Source: DASSKW01 sp035690065 (lineage in GTDB: Bacteria > Pseudomonadota > Gammaproteobacteria > Natronospirales > REEB76). From it: a DNA stretch of 39,312 bases. The stretch covers positions 1-39,312 of the forward strand of contig DASSKW010000051.1 in NCBI GenBank assembly GCA_035690065.1, read 5' to 3'. The notes beneath the pieces are model-generated. The model had not been told where the DNA came from. It saw nothing but the letters and a program-made list of their open reading frames with translations, and ran no database searches. A program made the translations under genes and the position numbers. Below, piece by piece: positions 33,682 through 39,312 of this stretch (the stretch's first letter is position 1; each line of letters starts with the position of its first letter).

Positions 33682-35723
33682 GCCTTGGGTTCCTTGAGGG
33701 TTGGCAGATCCCAGCCGGCATCGGGTTTGAAGCGCTCACCGTGCGTGGTCGCCAATTTTTCAAGTCGCTGCTTGAGCCCGGCGACCCCGGTCGCACGGAT
33801 GAAATTGATGGGGCCGCCTCGGAAGGGGGCGAAACCGGTGCCGAAGATGACGCCCGCATCCAGAAGATCCGCATCGGCGACGATGCCTTCGCGGAGCACT
33901 GCAACGGCCTCATTGATCATGGGCAGGATCAGGCGGTCCTGAAGGTCGCCAGGCATGTTGCGGGCACGCTTGTTGTCTTTGACCGGCTTGCCGTCCTGAT
34001 AGCGATAGAAGCCTTCGCCGGTCTTGCGACCCAGCTTGCCGGCCGCTACCAGCCTGGTCAGGCTCTCAGGGATCTTCTTGTTGAATTCCTTGGCAAACAC
34101 TTTGGAGACCGACAGGCTCACATCCAGGCCTACGGTATCGGTGAGTTCCGCAGGACCCATCGGCATGCCGAAATTCAGTGCGGCCTGATCAATAGCTTCC
34201 AGCGCGATACCTTCATCTGCTGCCAACATCGCCTCCATCAGATAAGGCATCAGGATACGGTTCACCAGAAAGCCGGGGGCGCTTTTGACCGGCACCGCCA
34301 ACTTGTCGATATGGCGTGTAAAAGCCAATGCCTTGTTGATCATGGCCGGGTCGGTATCCGCGGCATGGATGACTTCCACCAACGGCATCTTGGCGACCGG
34401 ATTGAAGAAGTGCAGGCCGACGAGGCGCTTGGGATCCTTGAGTACGGGGCTCAGAGTTTCCAGACGGATACTGGAAGTATTGGTGGCGAGCACCGCATCG
34501 GCGGGCATCCTTGCTTCCAGGACTTTATACAAGGTCTGTTTCGCATCCACGTCTTCAAAGATGGCTTCGATGACGACATCGGCGGCTTTGGCACCATCGC
34601 CAGCTACGTCCATCTTGAGACGTGCCACCGCGTTCTGTATCTCCGCACCTTTGAGTTTCTTTTCGAACAATTTCCGGGCACGTTTGAGTGCAGGTTGGAT
34701 ATATTTTTCTTCACGATCCTGCAAGGTGACATCGAAACCGCGCAACGCCGACCAGGCTGCGATATCGCCGCCCATGGTACCGGCACCGACTACGTGTACA
34801 TGACGCAGGTTGAGGTCGGATTTCTTGCCCAGCGACTTCAAGCGATCCTGCAACAGGAAGACCCGCACCAGATTGCGGGCGGTGTCGTGCAGCATCAACT
34901 GTGCGATCGAATGCGCTTCCTGGATGTACATCTGATCGCTACCGGCGTACCGCTTCCAGAGATCGATGATGGCGTAGGGTGCCGGGTAATGATCGCGACG
35001 CACCCTGGCAGCCACTTGTTTGGTGAGCATCCTGGCGACCAGCGGGCGCAGCGGCGCCAACGCCAGCAGCTTCTGCATGAACGGTGGAGTCTTGCGCGGA
35101 GGCGCATTCAATATCAGATCACGGGCTGCAGCACGTGCTGAATCTTCGTTTGCCAGGCGATCAATCAGGCCGATCTTGAGCGCTTCGCGGCTGTGTACGT
35201 TGCGACCATTGAGCATGAAGCTCATGGCCGGTATCACACCCACCAGACGCGTGGAACGTACGGTGCCGCCAAAACCCGGGTGGATGCCGAGCTTCACTTC
35301 GGGGAGCCCGAGGCTTAGACGGGCATCGTCTATCCCTACGCGATAGCGGCAGGCCAGCGACAGTTCCATGCCACCGCCAAGGCAGAAGCCATTGATCAGG
35401 GCGACGGTCGGGCAGGGGAGTTGTTCGAGTTGGTCGAGCACCAACTGACCCTGGCGGATCAGTTTGAACGCGTCGTCCGGTGTCTTGAGCGTCGTGAATT
35501 CCTTGATGTCTGCCCCGGCGATGAACCCGGATTTCTTGGCCGAATAGACCACGACGCCCTTGGGCGGCTGCTTGGCCAGTTCCTTGAGCCGTTCACCCAG
35601 TTCGACCATGATGTTTCCGGACAGTACGTTGGTGCTGGCGCCGGATTTGTCGAAACACAGCCAGGCGATACCATCTGCATCACGTTCAATCCGCCAGTTG
35701 GCCTGGGAAGTAGTTTCGGGCAT
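33678..35723 (-). CDS. fadJ: Bifunctional enoyl-CoA hydratase and 3-hydroxyacyl-CoA dehydrogenase (FadJ/FadB type)
   Basis: The 681-residue protein carries two steps of fatty-acid beta-oxidation. The N-terminal crotonase domain (about 10-200) has both expected glutamates, in FCLGGGMELSLACRYR and LPEVKLGIHPGFGG. The dehydrogenase domain starts at about 300 with the NAD motif VVGAGTMGGDIAAW and has ATNTSSIRL, HFFNPVAKMPLVEVI and PGFLVNRILMPYL, then a 3HCDH C-terminal domain. The ATG at 35723 has GGAGAG upstream and gives MPETTSQANW; an ATG at 35777 would add 18 residues unlike the family. No fadA/fadI thiolase is adjacent, so the choice between fadB and fadJ is uncertain. Confidence 0.9.
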   Translation of the reverse strand: MPETTSQANWRIERDADGIAWLCFDKSGASTNVLSGNIMVELGERLKELAKQPPKGVVVYSAKKSGFIAGADIKEFTTLKTPDDAFKLIRQGQLVLDQLEQLPCPTVALINGFCLGGGMELSLACRYRVGIDDARLSLGLPEVKLGIHPGFGGTVRSTRLVGVIPAMSFMLNGRNVHSREALKIGLIDRLANEDSARAAARDLILNAPPRKTPPFMQKLLALAPLRPLVARMLTKQVAARVRRDHYPAPYAIIDLWKRYAGSDQMYIQEAHSIAQLMLHDTARNLVRVFLLQDRLKSLGKKSDLNLRHVHVVGAGTMGGDIAAWSALRGFDVTLQDREEKYIQPALKRARKLFEKKLKGAEIQNAVARLKMDVAGDGAKAADVVIEAIFEDVDAKQTLYKVLEARMPADAVLATNTSSIRLETLSPVLKDPKRLVGLHFFNPVAKMPLVEVIHAADTDPAMINKALAFTRHIDKLAVPVKSAPGFLVNRILMPYLMEAMLAADEGIALEAIDQAALNFGMPMGPAELTDTVGLDVSLSVSKVFAKEFNKKIPESLTRLVAAGKLGRKTGEGFYRYQDGKPVKDNKRARNMPGDLQDRLILPMINEAVAVLREGIVADADLLDAGVIFGTGFAPFRGGPINFIRATGVAGLKQRLEKLATTHGERFKPDAGWDLPTLKEPKA

Positions 35724-35814
35724 CGCATCTCTCCGAGGGCAAGTGTTCCGGGTCAAAGAAACGGGAAAAGAGACCAATCATAGGTAGCGCGACAGGCTTC
35801 CGCAACTCGCACTA

Positions 35815-36525
35815 TCAGCTGCCCATTTTAGCATCTCGGTCGGGCTCAAACCCGGGAAACCGCGTGCCAGCGGGCATCTTCAGCAGGCGGGTACGGATCT
35901 CGTGGTCGACGATGGTCATGGTTTGATAGCGGGCATCGTCCACATTACTCTGATTACCGTTCAGGGTCCGTTGGATGAAATTACGTGCGCCCTTCTGTTT
36001 CAGGCGGGAAGCTTTCTTGTAGACATCGAACCAGTCGCCCTCGATGCGATCATCGAAGCGCTGTGCAGCATATTCGCGCAACAGGGCCATACGCAAATCA
36101 TTTGCAGCGATGTAAGCACGCGCCTGCAGGTCAGTCTGCATCATCTCGCTACTTTGTGCGCGTAACCGGGTCTTCACTTCATCCGGAAGCTGCAATATCT
36201 CCATGTTCAGCAGACGCCGGTCAACGCTGTTCATGAGTTCCTTGCGCAATACGATCATGGGTTCGGCTTCGCTATGCAGACTGGCTTCAAGATCGAGCAA
36301 GCTTTGATGCACCGATTCCCGGTTCTCAGGATCTACTTGTGCAAGCAGTGCTTCACGCGCGGAACGCTCCTCTGCGATCAGCGGTTCGAGCGTGTTCCAG
36401 GATTTCCACAATGATTCCATCGCGATTGCCCGACCATGGATGCGGCGCTGCAGATGCCGATGTCGCAATGCGGCCACGAGAACTGTGGCAAATATCAGAA
36501 TGATGATCGCGACAATCGCTGCCAT
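35815..36525 (-). CDS. Membrane-anchored coiled-coil protein of unknown function
   Basis: This 236-residue protein is not recognised. One N-terminal membrane helix (AAIVAIIILIFATVLVAAL, about 2-20) is followed by a charged, mostly helical region (about 21-236) with a likely coiled coil at about 40-130, rich in Glu, Arg and Leu. No catalytic motif, signal cleavage site or cysteine is evident. It starts one base before the stop of the EEP gene on the same strand, so the two form a short operon. The topology suggests a cytoplasmic or periplasmic domain tethered to the inner membrane. Confidence 0.7.
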   Translation of the reverse strand: MAAIVAIIILIFATVLVAALRHRHLQRRIHGRAIAMESLWKSWNTLEPLIAEERSAREALLAQVDPENRESVHQSLLDLEASLHSEAEPMIVLRKELMNSVDRRLLNMEILQLPDEVKTRLRAQSSEMMQTDLQARAYIAANDLRMALLREYAAQRFDDRIEGDWFDVYKKASRLKQKGARNFIQRTLNGNQSNVDDARYQTMTIVDHEIRTRLLKMPAGTRFPGFEPDRDAKMGS

Positions 36526-36526
36526 C

Positions 36527-37270
36527 CTAAGAGTTCCCCGTTATCTCGAAATCACACACCAGCGGCAGATGATCCGACAAGGTGACATGCGGCAATTCAA
36601 AGTGTGTCATGGTGATGCCGGGTCCATACAGGATGAAATCCAGTTGTCGGGCCGGATGGCGGCTTGGCCATGAAGGCGAGTTGCGGATATTGGCATTCTG
36701 CAATCCAGCCGCAGTTGCGAACTGTTCGATCTCGTAGTTTCCCCTCAAGGTATTGAAATCGCCGGCTACGATAACCGGTTTATGTGCGTTGCGTATCAGC
36801 GAGAGCAGATGATGCATCTGTTGATGGCGGTGCTGGTAATTCAATGAAAGGTGGACCAGAAACAGACATACGTCGTCCAGCTCAAGTTCCATAATGAGCC
36901 GTTTTATGCCCAGCTCGAAATAATGAAAGCGCTGTACCGAATTTGGCAATGAAGTCAGAAAGGCATTGCCTTGCTTGCGGACGATCGGCAAACGGCGATT
37001 GATCGAGCTGGTGCCATATTTGCTCTGGTAACGGGGTGAATGGCCGATCGCCTTGGCGATGGCTTCAGCCTGATTGACAGTGTCCGAACGCATGGACCCC
37101 ATGTCGACTTCGACCAGGCCGACTACATCTGGCGACATCGCGTGGATGAATTCGGTGATCCGCGCCAGATTACGTGAGGTATTGCGTAGATAGCCGATAC
37201 CGGGCAGGGGAAAATGAAACCTGGGTCCGGTTCCGGTGGCATAGCGGATGTTGTATAGCAGCAGCCTCAT
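36527..37270 (-). CDS. Endonuclease/exonuclease/phosphatase (EEP) family hydrolase
   Basis: The 247-residue product has the EEP metal-dependent fold: start RLLLYNIRYATG, Glu54 in VVGLVEVDMGS, Asp171 and Asn173 in VIVAGDFNTLRG, Asp211 in RQLDFILYGP, and Ser232-Asp233-His234 in LSDHLPLVCDF. The family includes nucleases, inositol phosphatases and sphingomyelinases; the substrate cannot be told from sequence. It is divergent from a phospholipase-D-like gene; this pairing of an EEP protein with a cardiolipin-synthase-like protein is common and resembles E. coli ybhP-ybhO. The ATG at 37270 matches the family N-terminus; the frame extends to 37507 without plausible protein sequence. Confidence 0.88.
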   Translation of the reverse strand: MRLLLYNIRYATGTGPRFHFPLPGIGYLRNTSRNLARITEFIHAMSPDVVGLVEVDMGSMRSDTVNQAEAIAKAIGHSPRYQSKYGTSSINRRLPIVRKQGNAFLTSLPNSVQRFHYFELGIKRLIMELELDDVCLFLVHLSLNYQHRHQQMHHLLSLIRNAHKPVIVAGDFNTLRGNYEIEQFATAAGLQNANIRNSPSWPSRHPARQLDFILYGPGITMTHFELPHVTLSDHLPLVCDFEITGNS

Positions 37271-37476
37271 GGATATGGTTGGCGGGGAGCCTCGTATGGA
37301 AGTATCGCGTACACTATAGCAGGTCGTAGTGCGGCACCTTGTCGGACATGGCGGGACGGGCCGCAGCTGTATGTTCAGAGATTCACCCAGTTCATGCGTG
37401 GCGCAATCCACAGGTTCAGGGGTCTGTCTGCCTGCTGGATCGTGGTGACACCGAGGGCCAGGGCCAGCACATCCCG

Positions 37477-38592
37477 ATGACAGCATACGCACCATCCAAT
37501 CCCTCATCTCTGTCTCGTACGGATGATCCGCTACACCCCCATGTGTATATCGAAGGCGATGAGCTGTTCGATGCCATGCTTGCGGCCATCAGTGCCGCAC
37601 GGCACAGCGTAAAGCTGGAAAGTTATATCTTTGCGGATGATGAGATAGGCCGACGTTTTGCTGTCGTACTGAGGGAGCGCGCTCGTGCGGGCGTCCAGGT
37701 TCTCATGCAGTTGGATGCGGCGGGCTCATTGTTCTGGTCTTCGCGCAGCCTGGAGCGCTCGCTGAAACAGTGTGGCGTCGAAGTACGCTGGTTCCACCAC
37801 TGGGATTGGCGTCAGCCATGGCGCTATAACCAGCGCAACCACCGCAAGATATTGGTGGTCGATGGTCGAGTCGGGTTCCTGGGCGGCTTCAATATCCATC
37901 GCGAGAACTCTCGTGGTGTATTCGGGGAGCAGCGCTGGCGGGATACGCACATCAGGGTGACCGGTGAACTGGCGCGCGGGTTGCAGACCTTGTTCGATGC
38001 CTTCTGGCGCAGACGCAGCCGGCACTATCCCTTCATCCTGACACGCAACGGCGATGCACTGCTCAGTAATTATTCCCGGCGTGGCCGACAGTTCCTGCGC
38101 CGTCTGTATGGCATGAAATTCGCCACTGCCAGACGCAGGATATGGTTGAGCACGCCGTATTTCGTGCCGGATTACCGTACTCAGCACGGCCTCATGCATG
38201 CAGCCGAACGCGGTGTGGATGTTCGAGTGCTTGTACCACGCAAGAACGACGTACGGATAGCACAGTGGGCAGCACATGCCGCATATGAACCCTTGCTGCA
38301 TACCGGGGTCAAGATATATGAATATCTGCCGCGCATGCTGCACGCCAAGACTGTGGTGATCGATGGAGAGTGGAGCACCATCGGCAGCGCCAATATCGAT
38401 TATCGCAGTTTCTTCGTTAACTACGAGATCAGCCTGGTCAGTGTGCAAGTGGAACTTGCCACCGAACTTCAAGCCCAGTTCGAGACCGATTTGCTGCAGT
38501 CCGATCAGATCTTGGCACCACGCTGGGCACGCCGCGCCTTGCTTCAGCGTCTGCTGGAATTGATCGGCTGGGCGGCACGGCGCTGGTTGTGA
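37477..38592 (+). CDS. clsB: Cardiolipin-synthase-like phospholipase D family protein
   Basis: The 371-residue protein has two HKD motifs: His122, Lys124 and Asp129 in NHRKILVVDGRVGFLGGFN, and His289, Lys291 and Asp296 in LHAKTVVIDGEWSTIGSAN. These form one active site for phosphatidyl transfer. There are no N-terminal membrane helices, unlike ClsA; the layout resembles ClsB, which is encoded next to an EEP gene (ybhP) in E. coli. The start is uncertain: ATG 37477 gives a family-like beginning shortly before VYIEGDELFDAMLAAI, while an in-frame ATG at 37339 adds 46 residues lying over the divergent promoter region. Confidence 0.85.
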   Translation: MTAYAPSNPSSLSRTDDPLHPHVYIEGDELFDAMLAAISAARHSVKLESYIFADDEIGRRFAVVLRERARAGVQVLMQLDAAGSLFWSSRSLERSLKQCGVEVRWFHHWDWRQPWRYNQRNHRKILVVDGRVGFLGGFNIHRENSRGVFGEQRWRDTHIRVTGELARGLQTLFDAFWRRRSRHYPFILTRNGDALLSNYSRRGRQFLRRLYGMKFATARRRIWLSTPYFVPDYRTQHGLMHAAERGVDVRVLVPRKNDVRIAQWAAHAAYEPLLHTGVKIYEYLPRMLHAKTVVIDGEWSTIGSANIDYRSFFVNYEISLVSVQVELATELQAQFETDLLQSDQILAPRWARRALLQRLLELIGWAARRWL

Positions 38593-38617
38593 GCACAGCC
38601 CAGGGAGTATCGACACG

Positions 38618-39312
38618 ATGAGTAATCCAATTGAACTGTATTACTGGCCAACCCCGAATGGACACAAGATCACGATCTTCATGGAAGAGGCGGGGCTGCC
38701 GTATCAGGTCCATCCGGTGGATATCGGCAACGGTGATCAGTTCAAGCCGGATTTTCTCAAGCTCAGTCCCAACAACAAGATGCCTGCCATCGTCGACCCG
38801 GATGGGCCAGATGGCAAACCACTGGCGATATTCGAATCCGGCGCCATCCTGATGTACCTTGCCGAGAAGACCGGCAAGTATCTGCCTGCTTCCATCCGTG
38901 AACGTTACCAGGTGATCGAATGGTTGATGTTCCAGATGGCCGGCCTCGGACCGATGCTGGGCCAGGCGCACCATTTTCGCGGCTATGCACCGGAAAAGCT
39001 CCCTTATGCGATCGAACGCTATACAAAGGAAGCCAGCCGTCTTTACGGGGTCCTCGACCGGCGGCTTGCCGGGCAAGATTATGTCGCGGGTGAATACTCC
39101 ATCGCCGATATGGCGATCTATCCGTGGATAATCTCGCATGAACGACAGGGCCAGAATCTGGCGGATTTTCCGTATCTGAAGCGCTGGTTCGAGCGGGTCG
39201 GCGCACGTGCGGCGGTGCAGAGGGGTATCGCGGTGCTTGAAGAGCGCCGTGGCGCCGCCATGTCCGACAAGGCTAGACAAAACCTGTTTGGCGAGGCCCA
39301 ATACCAGAAGCG
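38618..39312 (+). CDS. yfcG: Glutathione S-transferase family protein, YfcG-like (3' end outside window)
   Basis: The frame is open from ATG 38618 to the window end (231 codons). The N-terminal thioredoxin-like domain has YYWPTPNGHKITIFMEEAG, SPNNKMPAIVDPDG and IFESGAILMYLAEKTGKYL. The C-terminal helical domain has WLMFQMAGLGPMLGQAHHF and YSIADMAIYPWI. These match E. coli YfcG, a GST with disulfide-bond reductase activity that uses glutathione and lacks the usual catalytic Tyr/Ser role. AGGGAG lies before the ATG. It follows the phospholipase-D-like gene by 25 nt. Confidence 0.93.
   Translation, partial: MSNPIELYYWPTPNGHKITIFMEEAGLPYQVHPVDIGNGDQFKPDFLKLSPNNKMPAIVDPDGPDGKPLAIFESGAILMYLAEKTGKYLPASIRERYQVIEWLMFQMAGLGPMLGQAHHFRGYAPEKLPYAIERYTKEASRLYGVLDRRLAGQDYVAGEYSIADMAIYPWIISHERQGQNLADFPYLKRWFERVGARAAVQRGIAVLEERRGAAMSDKARQNLFGEAQYQK

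Noticed and set aside
33741..35141. Plus-strand ORF (466 residues) antisense to the fadJ-type gene
   Set aside because: The minus strand has a full beta-oxidation enzyme; the plus frame is low-complexity shadow.
36527..37507. Extended 326-residue version of the EEP protein
   Set aside because: The first 79 residues are Pro/Cys/Arg-rich and unlike the family; the EEP fold begins at the ATG at 37270.

Overview
The window is chromosomal DNA from a gammaproteobacterium; the order or genus cannot be fixed by eye. Three conserved gene orders support this: thrS-infC-rpmI-rplT-pheS-pheT-ihfA-merR followed by tRNA-Pro, fabD-fabG-acpP-fabF-pabB-pabC-mltG-tmk-holB-pilZ, and a type II secretion (T2SS) gspG-to-gspN block. 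The genes are dense, with many 4-bp start/stop overlaps. No integrase, transposase, prophage gene or CRISPR array was seen.

Layout. 1-5708 (+): translation and nucleoid block: end of thrS, infC with a rare AUC start, L35, L20, a terminator, PheRS alpha and beta, IHF-alpha and a MerR-type regulator. 5763-5839 (+): tRNA-Pro(GGG). 5840-6410: an unusual array in which the last 17 nt of the tRNA region recur, interleaved with perfect hairpins and with inverted copies of the tRNA T-arm. 6766-12045 (+): a signalling and transport operon with a beta-propeller diguanylate cyclase, a DUF3311 protein and a sodium:solute symporter. 12064-15402 (-): a GAF-PAS-GGDEF-EAL protein convergent with that operon. 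15561-21220 (-): gspG, H, I, J, K, L, M, N, without gspC, D, E or F. 21304-21906 (+): a rhombosortase-like intramembrane protease divergent from gspG. 21940-30616 (+): fatty-acid synthesis (fabD, fabG, acpP, fabF), p-aminobenzoate synthesis (pabB, pabC), mltG, tmk, holB and pilZ. 30624-31958 (+): a TPR and aspartyl/asparaginyl hydroxylase fusion, ending at a bidirectional terminator. 32033-33079 (-): a double cyclic-nucleotide-domain and rhodanese protein. 33277-35723 (-): a hot-dog thioesterase and a FadJ/FadB-type beta-oxidation protein. 35815-37270 (-): an unknown membrane-anchored protein and an EEP-family hydrolase. 37477-39312 (+): a cardiolipin-synthase-like phospholipase D protein and a YfcG-type glutathione transferase that runs off the end.

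How the parts work together. Most of the window is housekeeping. The accessory themes are cyclic-di-GMP signalling (two large GGDEF proteins flanking a transporter) and protein export (T2SS pseudopilus genes beside a protease of the family that processes GlyGly-CTERM proteins, known T2SS cargo). The PilZ protein belongs to the type IV pilus branch and appears to lack the c-di-GMP-binding residues. The strongest unexplained structure is the tRNA-Pro tail array, which resembles in layout the rtT repeats behind E. coli tyrT but has a different sequence.
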